From positions 496,001 through 560,000 of the forward strand of contig NZ_LMXN01000002.1 in NCBI RefSeq assembly GCF_001442615.1: a stretch of 64,000 nucleotides of DNA, in the 5' to 3' direction. The DNA is from Algoriphagus resistens. GTDB lineage: Bacteria; Bacteroidota; Bacteroidia; Cytophagales; Cyclobacteriaceae. The position numbers and the translations under genes were made by a program. Each line of letters opens with the position of its first letter. Position 1 is the stretch's first letter. The notes under the pieces are model-generated. The model had not been told where the DNA came from and made no database searches. It was given only the letters and a program-made list of their open reading frames with translations. Positions 16,065 to 24,428 of the stretch are shown here, in pieces.

Positions 16065-17222
16065 ATGTCGAAAATACTGATCATCGATGACGAGAAAGTC
16101 ATCCGCGCCACGTTGCGCGAAATCTTAGAATACGAGAAATACATTGTTACTGAAGCCCAGGATGGTGAGGAAGGCTTGGCCAAGCTGCAGGAAGAAGAGT
16201 ATGATCTGGTACTATGCGATGTGAAAATGCCCAAAATGGACGGGATTGAAGTTTTGGAAAAAGCCAAAGGGCTTGAAAAATCCCCTCAGTTCATTATGAT
16301 CTCTGCACATGGAAGCATAGAAACTGCCGTGGAAGCCACAAAAAAAGGGGCATTTGACTTTATTCCCAAGCCTCCTGATCTCAACCGTCTGCTGTTAACC
16401 GTGCGAAATGCCCTGGAGAAAAAAGAACTGGTCACGGAGACAAAAGTTCTGAAAAAAAAGCTTTCCAAAAAACTGGACATGGTCGGAGAGTCCGAAGCAA
16501 TTCAAATGGTGAAGGAAACCATAGAAAAAGTGGCTCCTACTGATGCAAGAGTATTGATCACCGGTCCTAACGGAACAGGAAAGGAACTCGTTGCCCATTG
16601 GGTGCATGCAAAAAGCAACAGATCGTCCCAGCCATTTGTAGCTGTAAACTGTGCGGCAATCCCATCTGAGCTGATAGAAAGTGAACTATTTGGGCATGAA
16701 AAGGGAGCATTTACATCAGCCCATAAGCAGCGCCAGGGAAAATTCGAACAAGCACAGGGAGGTACCCTATTCCTCGATGAAATCGGGGATATGTCACTTT
16801 CTGCACAGTCTAAGGTTCTTCGGGCACTTCAGGAGAATCTGATCAACCGTGTAGGTTCGGACAGAGATATCAAAGTAGATGTACGTGTCTTGGCCGCGAC
16901 AAATAAGGACCTGAAAAAAGAGATTGAGGAGAATAGGTTCCGTGAGGATTTGTACCACAGATTAAGTGTGATTCTGATCCAGGTCCCTGCACTGAAAGAC
17001 CGAAAAGATGATATTCCTTTACTGGTCAGTAAATTCCTGGATGATATCTCCCAAGAAAACGGTGATGCGAAGAAAAGTATCAGTAAAGCCGCTTTGGCAA
17101 AATTACAGGAATACCCATGGACAGGGAATATTCGTGAACTGAGAAACGTCGTAGAAAGACTGGTGATTTTGGGAGAGACCGAAATCAGTCTGGAGGATAT
17201 AAAAAAATACGCTGACTATTAA
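16065..17222 (+). CDS. NtrC-type sigma-54 response regulator without a DNA-binding domain
   Basis: The 385-residue protein has a receiver domain (acidic pair in IIDDEKV, phospho-acceptor Asp in LVLCDVKMPKMDG, conserved Lys in PKPPDL) and a sigma-54 AAA+ domain from about residue 150. The AAA+ part has Walker A GPNGTGKELVA, the sigma-54 contact loop GAFTSA, Walker B GGTLFLDEIGDM and the arginine-finger region. It ends at SLEDIKKYADY, directly after the AAA+ lid, so the usual C-terminal Fis-type helix-turn-helix is missing. Such proteins may act from solution on sigma-54 holoenzyme. The first base is 20 bases behind rnpB, and the terminator begins in its last codons. Confidence 0.92.
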   Translation: MSKILIIDDEKVIRATLREILEYEKYIVTEAQDGEEGLAKLQEEEYDLVLCDVKMPKMDGIEVLEKAKGLEKSPQFIMISAHGSIETAVEATKKGAFDFIPKPPDLNRLLLTVRNALEKKELVTETKVLKKKLSKKLDMVGESEAIQMVKETIEKVAPTDARVLITGPNGTGKELVAHWVHAKSNRSSQPFVAVNCAAIPSELIESELFGHEKGAFTSAHKQRQGKFEQAQGGTLFLDEIGDMSLSAQSKVLRALQENLINRVGSDRDIKVDVRVLAATNKDLKKEIEENRFREDLYHRLSVILIQVPALKDRKDDIPLLVSKFLDDISQENGDAKKSISKAALAKLQEYPWTGNIRELRNVVERLVILGETEISLEDIKKYADY

Positions 17223-17238
17223 GTCAGCGTATTTTTTT
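17201..17238. terminator. Bidirectional terminator between response regulator and small lipoprotein
   Basis: A perfect inverted repeat, AAATACGCTGACT against AGTCAGCGTATTT with a 4-base loop, is flanked by A and T runs. It spans the stop codon of the regulator and the stop of the convergent small lipoprotein gene and can serve both strands. Confidence 0.9.
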
Positions 17239-17356
17239 AGCTATTGGCGTCCTGAGATGCTGGAGCCTTTGCATATGCCGGGCATGGCTTGCTGGAAGCA
17301 CAAGCTCCCAAGGCTAAAATCCCAATCAATAATGCTGCAGTGGCTAGTTTTTTCAT
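17237..17356 (-). CDS. Small lipoprotein, 39 aa
   Basis: A short frame on the minus strand begins MKKLATAALLIGILALGAC, a textbook lipoprotein signal with lipobox LGAC (cysteine 19). Only 20 residues follow, including SSKPCPAYAK and an Ala/Ser-rich tail. The mature peptide keeps one more cysteine (residue 25). It ends exactly at the bidirectional terminator, and its start overlaps the stop of leader element copy C as ATGA. Both facts support a real gene. Small lipoproteins of this form are attached to the membrane; I know no function. Confidence 0.75.
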   Translation of the reverse strand: MKKLATAALLIGILALGACASSKPCPAYAKAPASQDANS

Positions 17357-17445
17357 AAGATTATATTTTTTTTAAAGGCCATATGGAATCTCGCATATTG
17401 AACAATCACTCCAGTGTACCTCACCTTCGAAATGCTCGATTTCAT
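17353..17445 (-). CDS. Leader-peptide ORF, element copy C (30 aa), coupled to the small lipoprotein
   Basis: The frame starts MKSSISKVRYTG, continues with the core GVIVQYARFHMA, and ends IIL with TGA inside the ATGA of the lipoprotein start. It aligns without gaps with copy B except one codon near the end. The arms ATGAAATCGAGCAT and ATGCGAGATTCCAT are both present. The distance from the right arm to the downstream ATG is 26 bases, against 29 in copy B and 26 in copy D. Confidence 0.55.
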   Translation of the reverse strand: MKSSISKVRYTGVIVQYARFHMAFKKNIIL

Positions 17446-17499
17446 GTTAATGTCATTTATTCATTTTTCAAATATGTTCAATTAATCCTTAGATAGCAA

Positions 17500-18495
17500 T
17501 TACTGCACCAATAGATTACAGCCTCGAATCTCACTGTTGTCAAATCTTCCCAGCACTTCCAGCATTCCATTTTCATCATATTTGCCTAGATCCTGTGTTT
17601 CTATAAATGCACAGGAATGAAAGTTGGCCAGGTCAATCACATTGATTCCTCCCTGAGATCGCTTTGCAATAGAAAGCGGGTCGTTCACATCCCTAAGGAT
17701 AACGCGCATTGAATCCGGAAGTGTATATTTCCCCCCGCCTTTGGAGTATGCCTGTGACATCAGTTCCGTCATTCCGTATTCAGAACAAATCGCATCCACA
17801 CCAAAGAATGTTTTCAGGGTATCGTGAACTTCCTCCCTGATCATTTCCTTTCTCCTCCCCTTCATACCGCCAGTTTCCATCACAACAAGGTTATTGGGAG
17901 AGGAAAAATCCTTTCCTGATTCCGCCAGATCCAGCAAGGCAAAAGTAACCCCAAGCAATAGGATTTTTCTGCCGTCATTGGCAAGCATTTCAATTCTACT
18001 GATCAGTTCATCATGATTGTAGAGGTAAAAACCAGAGTGCCCAGAATTACTTTCGCGAATGAAGTGCTCCGCCATACTCACTAAACTACTCCCTTTTCTC
18101 TCCAGGTATGCAGGTAAGAGCGCCAGTATGTGAAAATCTTTTAACCCTCCGAATTCACCTTCAAATATGCGCTGGGCATGGGCTAAGTACCACTGCTCAG
18201 ACCAGATATAATGCCGGCTAGTGATCGTACCTGTAGTACCGCTGCTCGAGAAAAAACCGGGATAATCTTTCTCGTTTCCTGATATTACTTTATGGTCTTT
18301 GAAAAACCGTATGGGCAGAAAAGGAATTTGATCCAAGGTTTTTACAGACATCGTATCTAATCGCCTGGCTTCAATATATTTTCTGTAAATTGGATTAGAC
18401 TGAGACTGGAATTGAAAAAGTTCCAGCGCAAGATTTTCGAATTCATCCGATTTCAAATTACTTAGCTTATCCGAAAAACTTTTAAAATCCTGCAT
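17500..18495 (-). CDS. LuxE/PaaK-like acyl-protein synthetase
   Basis: The 331-residue protein belongs to the adenylate-forming group. FFSSSGTTGTITSRHYIWS (about residues 80-98) is the Ser/Thr/Gly-rich nucleotide loop, VVMETGGMKGRRKE and SEYGMTELMSQAYS are the motifs that contact the adenylate, and GGINVIDLANFHSCAFIETQDLG is the end part. LuxE itself activates fatty acids for the luciferase system, but this Bacteroidota family stands without lux genes and its substrate is unknown. Start ATG 18495 is preferred over the TTG at 18519. It is divergent from a lipoprotein gene. Confidence 0.8.
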   Translation of the reverse strand: MQDFKSFSDKLSNLKSDEFENLALELFQFQSQSNPIYRKYIEARRLDTMSVKTLDQIPFLPIRFFKDHKVISGNEKDYPGFFSSSGTTGTITSRHYIWSEQWYLAHAQRIFEGEFGGLKDFHILALLPAYLERKGSSLVSMAEHFIRESNSGHSGFYLYNHDELISRIEMLANDGRKILLLGVTFALLDLAESGKDFSSPNNLVVMETGGMKGRRKEMIREEVHDTLKTFFGVDAICSEYGMTELMSQAYSKGGGKYTLPDSMRVILRDVNDPLSIAKRSQGGINVIDLANFHSCAFIETQDLGKYDENGMLEVLGRFDNSEIRGCNLLVQ

Positions 18496-18561
18496 CGTTT
18501 TATATTTTGCAACAACCAACCAAAGTATTGGTTTAATTTGGTGGTAAATTTACTTTCACCT

Positions 18562-19239
18562 ATGCGTTTAAAAAGCTATTTTGGAATATTCTTTTTGTCG
18601 GTCTTTGGTGCCGCATGTATCAGTCCGCCTGATAATTTCCCTTCAATCCCCAAAATCTCCTTTAAATCAATGGAATATGCTCCTACATCAGGTTCAGACT
18701 CTTTGATTATAAGTTTGGATTTCCAGGATGCAGAAGGAGATTTGGGATTGTCTGCGACGGACGATGATCCTCCTTTTCACGATGTAGACTACCAGAGGAA
18801 CTCTGCCGGAGACCTGATTACCTACAGTACCAGACCCTCCGATGCGCCTTCCTACAATCCCATTGACTGGTTGGTAAATCCTTTGGTGGGAACTGAGCAG
18901 GTAAATGACACCATTTGGGTCAAACAAAACCCTAATCAGTATAATATTTTTGTAAAGTTTTTTATCAAGAGAAATGGTCAATTCACAGAATATAGATGGC
19001 AAGATCCGCCATTTTATTCTACTTTCAACGGCCGTTTCCCGAGAATTTTGACTTCTGATACAGGTCAGGCAGTGGAAGGAAACATCAGCTACGGTATGCT
19101 TTCCACAGGCTGGGAATCGATTTTCAGAAACGATACGATAAGAATAGATGTATCTATTCAGGATAGGGCATTAAATAGAAGTAATGAGGTATCAAGTCCC
19201 GAAGTGACACTCAACCAGATCGCACGACCGTCCAACTAG
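18562..19239 (+). CDS. Hypothetical lipoprotein
   Basis: The 225-residue protein begins MRLKSYFGIFFLSVFGAACI, a signal with the lipid-anchor cysteine at residue 19. The mature part starts with a proline-rich linker (SPPDNFPSIPKISF) and is mostly beta strand. It includes DSLIISLDFQDAEGDLGLS and a DRALNRSNEVSSPEV end that resembles an Ig-like domain closing strand. It is likely on the periplasmic side of the outer membrane or at the surface. ATG 18562 is chosen over a TTG at 18538. I do not recognise the family beyond its spread in Bacteroidota. Confidence 0.7.
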   Translation: MRLKSYFGIFFLSVFGAACISPPDNFPSIPKISFKSMEYAPTSGSDSLIISLDFQDAEGDLGLSATDDDPPFHDVDYQRNSAGDLITYSTRPSDAPSYNPIDWLVNPLVGTEQVNDTIWVKQNPNQYNIFVKFFIKRNGQFTEYRWQDPPFYSTFNGRFPRILTSDTGQAVEGNISYGMLSTGWESIFRNDTIRIDVSIQDRALNRSNEVSSPEVTLNQIARPSN

Positions 19240-19385
19240 AAAAGAGGCTGCCTCAAAAGTCAACGCATTGTCAGACTGAGCGGAGCCGAAGTCTATTTAT
19301 GAGCTATTAAGCTACATTTCGGCTCAACTCAAGGTGGAAAAACACCTATCCTGCACCAGAATGAGACAGCTCCTTTTTCTTTTTT
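19240..19385. repeat. Nested palindromic (MITE-like) element between convergent genes
   Basis: The ends GAGGCTGCCTCA (19244-19255) and TGAGACAGCTCC (19362-19373) are imperfect inverted repeats flanked by A and T runs. Inside are a second pair (GAGcgGAGCCGAA at 19278-19290, TTCGGCTCaaCTC at 19318-19330) and a third small one (AGCT/AGCT). The whole can fold as one long hairpin. It looks like a non-autonomous transposable relic and can also terminate both flanking genes. Confidence 0.65.
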
Positions 19386-19399
19386 TGCTGGAAGATTTT

Positions 19400-21817
19400 C
19401 TATATCTCGGGATACTTCCTGGGATCGACTTCACTCATCATTGCATAAACTTTCTCTATTACATCTTCTGCACTCGGTTTGGAGAAATAATCCCCATCTG
19501 AAGAATAGGCAGGTCTGTGGGCTTTTGCTGAAATAGTCAAAGGCTCCGAATCCAGGTATCTAAACACTTCCTGCCCCTCTATCACTTGCTGTAGCATATA
19601 GGCAGATCCTGCTCCCGGCACATCCTCATCAGCAAAAATCACACGGTTGGTTTTCTTGATTGATTCTCCAATAATCCCGTGAACATCAAATGGCAACAGC
19701 GTTTGCACATCTAGCACTTCCAGCTCAATACCCATTTCTGAAAGTTCATCTGCCGCTTCCATCACAACTCTACACATAGAGCCATACGTGACGATGGTCA
19801 CATCAGAACCTTCCCTAAGCACTTCTGGTTTACCCAGAGCAACGGTATATTCTCCCAAATTCAGGGGCATCCTCTCTTTTAGCCTATAGCCATTCAGACA
19901 TTCAATGACTAGAGCAGGTTCATCAGATTTCAATAGCGCATTGTACATTCCGGCTGCCTGTGTCATATCCCTGGGCACGCAAACGACCATTCCCCGCAAG
20001 GTGGAAAGAATCATTCCCATAGGTGATCCGGAATGCCATACACCCTCCAGTCTATGTCCCCGGGTACGCACAATCATTGGGGCCTTTTGGCCTCCTTTGG
20101 TGCGGTACTGAAGACAAGCTACATCATCAGCCAGCATCTGTAGTCCATACAGCAAATAATCAAGGTACTGAATCTCCGCAAGCGGGCGTAATCCCCGCAA
20201 AGCAGTACCTATTCCCTGCCCTATGATAGTACATTCCCTGATCCCTGTATCTGACACCCTCAGTTCACCATGCTTAGCCTGCAAACCTGCAAAAGCCTGA
20301 TTCACATCGCCGATCTTACCTACATCCTCACCGAATGTAAAGAAACGGGGATCTCTTTCCAGCGTGATATCAAAGTAGGACTGTAAAACTTCTCTGCCGT
20401 CCACCAAGGGAGAATTGTTGTTGAATTTGGCCGGTACCCCCTCCACATTTAGCACACTCCATTCAGAATGGCTATACAAATGGCTGTTATATCTGTCAAA
20501 ATTCAATTCTGACTGTTTCGCAAACCAGGCTTTCAAACCTGCTTTTACAGCAGGTGCATCCATTCTCAAAGTCAGCAATGCCTTTCGTATTGCCAACACT
20601 ACATCTTTTCTTATCGGATTTATGGTTTTGGAAAGCTCCTCTGCAAGTTGGTTAACTATGACTTTTCTAGTACTATGCTGAGCAGCCTCCCTAAGCAGAA
20701 TCACTGCCTCATTTAGCTCTTTCTTGATTTCACTGGAAAATTTGGACCAGGCAGCTTCCTTTTCTTGTTTTACCTGAGCTTTGGCTTCCGCCTCAATTTT
20801 ATCCAGTGTATCTGCATTGGCGATTTCGTTGCTCAGGATATACTCCCTGAACTTTGAAATACAATCCCAGTCCTTTTCCCACTTGAGACGTTCTGCGTTT
20901 TTATATCGCTCATGCGAACCGGATGTAGAATGACCTTGAGGCTGAGTCATCTCTATTACGTGGATCATCACCGGTATATGAGAAGTTCTGGCCAATTCCC
21001 CTGCTTCCACATAGGCATTGAGCAAAGCTTCATAATCCCATCCGTTGACCCGTATGATTTCGATTCCTTTTTGGGAATCTGTTCTTTCGAAGCCAGCTAA
21101 AACTTCAGAAATGCTGCCTTTCGTTGTGTGAAACTCATTGGGTACAGATATACCATAGCCGTCATCCCATATGGAAATCACCATGGGCACCTGCATGACC
21201 CCGGCTGCATTAATGGTTTCAAAAAACATCCCTTCAGAAGTGGAAGCATTACCTATTGTTCCCCAAGCGACCTCATTCCCATTGACAGAGAATTTGGTAA
21301 AATCCTTCAACTGCTTATTTTCCCTAAAAAGCTTGGAGGCGTATGCCAGGCCAAGAAGCTTGGGCATCTGGGCAGCAGTAGGAGAAATATCTGCCGCAGA
21401 ATTATACATCTTCGTCAGATCCTTCCAACTACCATCGTCATTAAGAGATCTGGTAGCAAAGTGGCCGTTCATCAGACGGCCAGCACTTGCCGGCTCTGCT
21501 TCTACATTGGTATAGGCATATAGCTGGGAAAAATACTGCTGTACTGTCAGCTCTCCGACCGCCAGCATAAATGTCTGATCACGGTAATAGCCAGAACGGA
21601 AATCCCCAAGCTGGAAAGCCCTGGCCATAGCAATCTGGGCAAGCTCCTTTCCGTCCCCAAAAATCCCAAACTTCGCTTTGCCCATAAAAACCTCCTTTCG
21701 CCCCACTAAAGACGCATGCCTACTCACCATTGCAATCCGGAAGTCTTCAAGTATAGCTTCCTTAGAGAGATTTGGAGAATTCAGGTTTCGTGGTACTGAT
21801 TGAATTTCTTCTGACAT
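19400..21817 (-). CDS. 2-oxoacid (branched-chain) dehydrogenase E1, fused alpha and beta subunits
   Basis: The 805-residue protein joins the two E1 subunits. Residues about 1-340 are alpha-like: RLMNGHFATRSL, the thiamine-diphosphate part with GNASTSEGMFFETINAAGV, and HVIEMTQPQGHSTSGSHERY. From about residue 470 it is beta-like: RFFTFGEDVGKIGDVNQAF, SDTGIRECTIIGQGIGTAL, RTRGHRLEGVWHSGSPMG and VIFADEDVPGAGSAYML. It decarboxylates 2-oxoacids and passes the acyl group to lipoyl-E2. Fused E1 is normal in Bacteroidota. E2 and E3 are not in the window. A distal start and no operon partners suggest single transcription. Confidence 0.9.
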   Translation of the reverse strand: MSEEIQSVPRNLNSPNLSKEAILEDFRIAMVSRHASLVGRKEVFMGKAKFGIFGDGKELAQIAMARAFQLGDFRSGYYRDQTFMLAVGELTVQQYFSQLYAYTNVEAEPASAGRLMNGHFATRSLNDDGSWKDLTKMYNSAADISPTAAQMPKLLGLAYASKLFRENKQLKDFTKFSVNGNEVAWGTIGNASTSEGMFFETINAAGVMQVPMVISIWDDGYGISVPNEFHTTKGSISEVLAGFERTDSQKGIEIIRVNGWDYEALLNAYVEAGELARTSHIPVMIHVIEMTQPQGHSTSGSHERYKNAERLKWEKDWDCISKFREYILSNEIANADTLDKIEAEAKAQVKQEKEAAWSKFSSEIKKELNEAVILLREAAQHSTRKVIVNQLAEELSKTINPIRKDVVLAIRKALLTLRMDAPAVKAGLKAWFAKQSELNFDRYNSHLYSHSEWSVLNVEGVPAKFNNNSPLVDGREVLQSYFDITLERDPRFFTFGEDVGKIGDVNQAFAGLQAKHGELRVSDTGIRECTIIGQGIGTALRGLRPLAEIQYLDYLLYGLQMLADDVACLQYRTKGGQKAPMIVRTRGHRLEGVWHSGSPMGMILSTLRGMVVCVPRDMTQAAGMYNALLKSDEPALVIECLNGYRLKERMPLNLGEYTVALGKPEVLREGSDVTIVTYGSMCRVVMEAADELSEMGIELEVLDVQTLLPFDVHGIIGESIKKTNRVIFADEDVPGAGSAYMLQQVIEGQEVFRYLDSEPLTISAKAHRPAYSSDGDYFSKPSAEDVIEKVYAMMSEVDPRKYPEI

Positions 21818-22250
21818 AAAGCTTAATTTACTAAAGTTATCTGGGTTTTTCCTTAACGGCTATTTGTATCATTCAAAAATAACCAAATCCATTTTCAATG
21901 CAAATTTCGATATTATAATTTTTCGATCAAAAATTTTGAAAGACATGTATTTTTTGAACAGAATCAGAATTAAATTTTGAAATTGTATCTATAGCCAATA
22001 ATAGAATTAAAAATAAGCAAATTCCCGCACGCTAAAAATCAAGTATTTAGCAAAAAAAAGACATCAAAATTATCCCTGTTTAAAAAGCAAAATTTAAAAT
22101 ATTAATAATGTTTTAAACTATATTAAGAATATAATTTTGAAATCAACCTATTTTTCAAAACATACCAAATACTATTCTTCAATTTGCTAGTTGATACCTC
22201 TTTGCGTATTATCTTTGCTGCAAGTTTACTTAAATCCAAATATTGAAGTC
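21818..22250. other. AT-rich divergent promoter region
   Basis: About 430 AT-rich bases separate the E1 gene and ald, which are transcribed away from each other. It holds the ald promoter at its right end. On the left, TAACTTTA about 15 bases before the E1 start (minus strand) is a near match to TAnnTTTG. I see no gene, repeat or riboswitch in the middle part. Confidence 0.6.
22184..22217 (+). promoter_or_regulatory. ald promoter
   Basis: TTG (22184-22186) and TATCTTTG (22210-22217) are 23 bases apart, fitting the Bacteroidota TTG-N17-23-TAnnTTTG model. The transcript would start near 22222, giving a leader of about 29 bases before the ATG at 22251. Confidence 0.65.
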
Positions 22251-23369
22251 ATGATTATAGGTGTTCCAAAGGAAATTAAAAACAATGAAAACCGTGTAGC
22301 CCTTACCCCTGCCGGGGCCAAAGAATTGGTAAAAAGAGGTCATTCTGTGTACGTTCAGCACACTGCAGGTGAAGGAAGTGGCTTTTCAGATGATTCGTAC
22401 GTAGAAGCCGGCGCTACCATTCTCCCTACCATCGAAGCCACTTATGAAATCGCTGAGATGATAATGAAGGTAAAAGAACCTATCGAAGCTGAATACAAGC
22501 TGATCAAAGAGGGCCAACTGTTGTTTACCTATTTTCACTTTGCCTCCTATGAGCCACTGACAAAAGCAATGGTAGCAAGTAAGTCAGTTTGCCTTGCCTA
22601 CGAGACTGTAGAAAAAGCTGACAGAAGCCTCCCGCTTTTAGTACCTATGTCGGAGGTAGCCGGAAGAATGGCTGTACAGAAAGGAGCCAACTATTTGGAG
22701 AAACCACTTCAGGGAAGGGGTATTCTTCTTGGAGGTGTACCTGGTGTGCTTCCCGCCAAAGTTTTGATCCTTGGAGGTGGTATCGTAGGAACCCAGGCAG
22801 CTTGGATGGCTGCAGGTCTTGGAGCCGACGTGACGATTATGGATGTATCTCTTGCACGCATGAGGTACCTAGCAGATGTAATGCCTGCCAACGTAAAAAC
22901 CATGATGTCCAATGAATACAATGTACGTAAAATGATAAGAAACCATGATTTGATCATTGGTGCAGTGTTGATTCCAGGCGCAAAAGCTCCTCACCTGATC
23001 ACGCGTGACATGCTAAAAGAAATGCAACCAGGCACCGTACTAGTGGATGTGGCCGTTGATCAGGGGGGTTGTATCGAAACCTGTAAACCAACTACCCATC
23101 AGGATCCTACTTATATCATAGATGATGTGGTACATTATTGCGTAGCGAACATGCCTGGTGCTGTACCTTACACGTCTACGTTGGCCTTAACCAATGCTAC
23201 TCTTCCTTATGCTATCCAACTGGCTGATAAAGGGTGGAAGAAAGCAGCTCAGGACAACCCTGATCTGGTACCTGGTTTGAATGTTATCAACGGGGATATT
23301 GTATATCAGGCAGTAGCAGAAGCTTTCAATATGGACTACACTCCAGTTGTGAAATATCTGACTGATTGA
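22251..23369 (+). CDS. ald: Alanine dehydrogenase
   Basis: The 372-residue protein begins MIIGVPKEIKNNENRVALTP, the standard Ald start with the pyruvate-binding Arg and the following Lys region (ELVKRGHSVYV). LILGGGIVGTQAAWMAAGLG is the NAD-binding loop and DVAVDQGGCIETCKPTTHQD the conserved C-terminal block with the catalytic Asp. The length is that of the family. It interconverts L-alanine and pyruvate plus ammonia with NAD. The frame can be extended to 22191, but that would cross the promoter. A strong terminator follows directly, so it is monocistronic. Confidence 0.96.
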   Translation: MIIGVPKEIKNNENRVALTPAGAKELVKRGHSVYVQHTAGEGSGFSDDSYVEAGATILPTIEATYEIAEMIMKVKEPIEAEYKLIKEGQLLFTYFHFASYEPLTKAMVASKSVCLAYETVEKADRSLPLLVPMSEVAGRMAVQKGANYLEKPLQGRGILLGGVPGVLPAKVLILGGGIVGTQAAWMAAGLGADVTIMDVSLARMRYLADVMPANVKTMMSNEYNVRKMIRNHDLIIGAVLIPGAKAPHLITRDMLKEMQPGTVLVDVAVDQGGCIETCKPTTHQDPTYIIDDVVHYCVANMPGAVPYTSTLALTNATLPYAIQLADKGWKKAAQDNPDLVPGLNVINGDIVYQAVAEAFNMDYTPVVKYLTD

Positions 23370-23396
23370 TTGCAGCCCCTTTCAGAACATACGAGT

Positions 23397-23427
23397 TCCT
23401 CCGGCGAAAACCGGAGGGATTTTTTTT
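23397..23427 (+). terminator. Rho-independent terminator of ald
   Basis: The stem CCTCCGG/CCGGAGG with loop CGAAAA is followed by GA and eight T. It lies 28 bases after the ald stop codon. Confidence 0.92.
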
Positions 23428-23804
23428 AACTTTGATCTATCCCCATATATTCCGCAAGACCAACCTAAAGTCCAGCGGTACAATCAAGTATATCATTCAA
23501 CATATACAAGATAGTTTGGGCAGTTTTGGAGTCCAGGTGGACGTTAAGCGAGTCAATTTCTTTTTGAGTATCCTGAGTATTTGCCGAAATGTAGTCAAAA
23601 AGAAAAAAATACACATCCTGCTTTTGTAATAAGTTGCTCAGATGATATTGACTGTTATACCAGATTGAAAATGAACTATTTTTAGCACCTAGTGCAAGGG
23701 GTACAACAAGATTATGAATGTGGAAGCAACCAATCAAATTTGATTGGAAGTCTTGGAGATTTCAGAGGAAAATTCGATGGAAATGTAAATTTCCAAACAT
23801 CTCA
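23428..23804. other. Intergenic region with weak ORF and palindrome
   Basis: Between ald and the convergent LysE gene lie 377 bases. A minus-strand frame at 23465-23737 (90 residues, with QKQDVYFFLFDYISANTQDT in the middle) has protein-like composition but no known domain; it may be a gene remnant. A perfect 18-base palindrome stands at 23730-23747. I annotate neither as a functional gene. Confidence 0.4.
23730..23747. repeat. Perfect 18-bp palindrome
   Basis: CCAATCAAATTTGATTGG reads the same on both strands. It lies in AT-rich non-coding DNA beyond the 3' end of the LysE gene, so a role as operator is not obvious. It could be a short terminator stem or a protein site. Confidence 0.5.
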
Positions 23805-24428
23805 TCATTTCCCAAAAGCAAACCAAATCAGCCGAATACCAAAACCAATCATCGCTACGCCAACTGCTTTGTTAAGCCAAAACATAAACTTCGGAGTAAC
23901 AAACTGGGATAGTTTCTTTGCTATATAAGCCTTAATCAAGTCAATAGAAAAAACAGTCAAAAGAGTGGCACTGTAGTATAGCCATACATCCGCTGAGTCA
24001 AAAGATTCTTTGAGATGAACCAAACTGGCAATTGATATCCAGAAGAGCAGGACAAAAGGATTGATTCCATTGATGCTGAATCCTTTTAAAAAAGCACTGC
24101 GTTTCCTGGTTCTCTGTACTCCTTCCAAGTTAGATTCTGGTTTGGCTAATTGTTTTTTAGTCAGATAACTTACACCAAACCCTATCAAAATTGCACCGCC
24201 AACATAGCCCAAAACAGATTCAAAATAAGCCGCAGTGGCCAGAAATTTAATACCAAAAAAAGTAAGCAGAACATAGAGTGTATCGCTGCTAAGTATTCCC
24301 AAAGCGACCATTGAAGCATACCGAAACCCCTTCTCAAGGCTGCTTTGGATCAGTGTGAAAAACACGGGACCTATCATAGCCGATAGCAAAAGTCCCATGC
24401 TGACACCTTCCAACAGCGCTTGACTCAT
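23805..24428 (-). CDS. LysE/RhtB-family amino-acid exporter
   Basis: The 207-residue protein is hydrophobic, with about six membrane helices. It begins with the LysE-type helix GVSMGLLLSAMIGPVFFTLI followed by EKGFRYASMVALGILSSDTL. A basic cytosolic loop (LTKKQLAKPESN to RTRKRSAF) and FSINGINPFVLLFWI follow, the last being the second conserved NP motif. Members export amino acids or related compounds. The ATG overlaps the stop of the GH3-like gene (ATGA, 24425-24428), so the two genes are translationally coupled. Its substrate could relate to the GH3-like product, which is inference. Confidence 0.85.
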   Translation of the reverse strand: MSQALLEGVSMGLLLSAMIGPVFFTLIQSSLEKGFRYASMVALGILSSDTLYVLLTFFGIKFLATAAYFESVLGYVGGAILIGFGVSYLTKKQLAKPESNLEGVQRTRKRSAFLKGFSINGINPFVLLFWISIASLVHLKESFDSADVWLYYSATLLTVFSIDLIKAYIAKKLSQFVTPKFMFWLNKAVGVAMIGFGIRLIWFAFGK

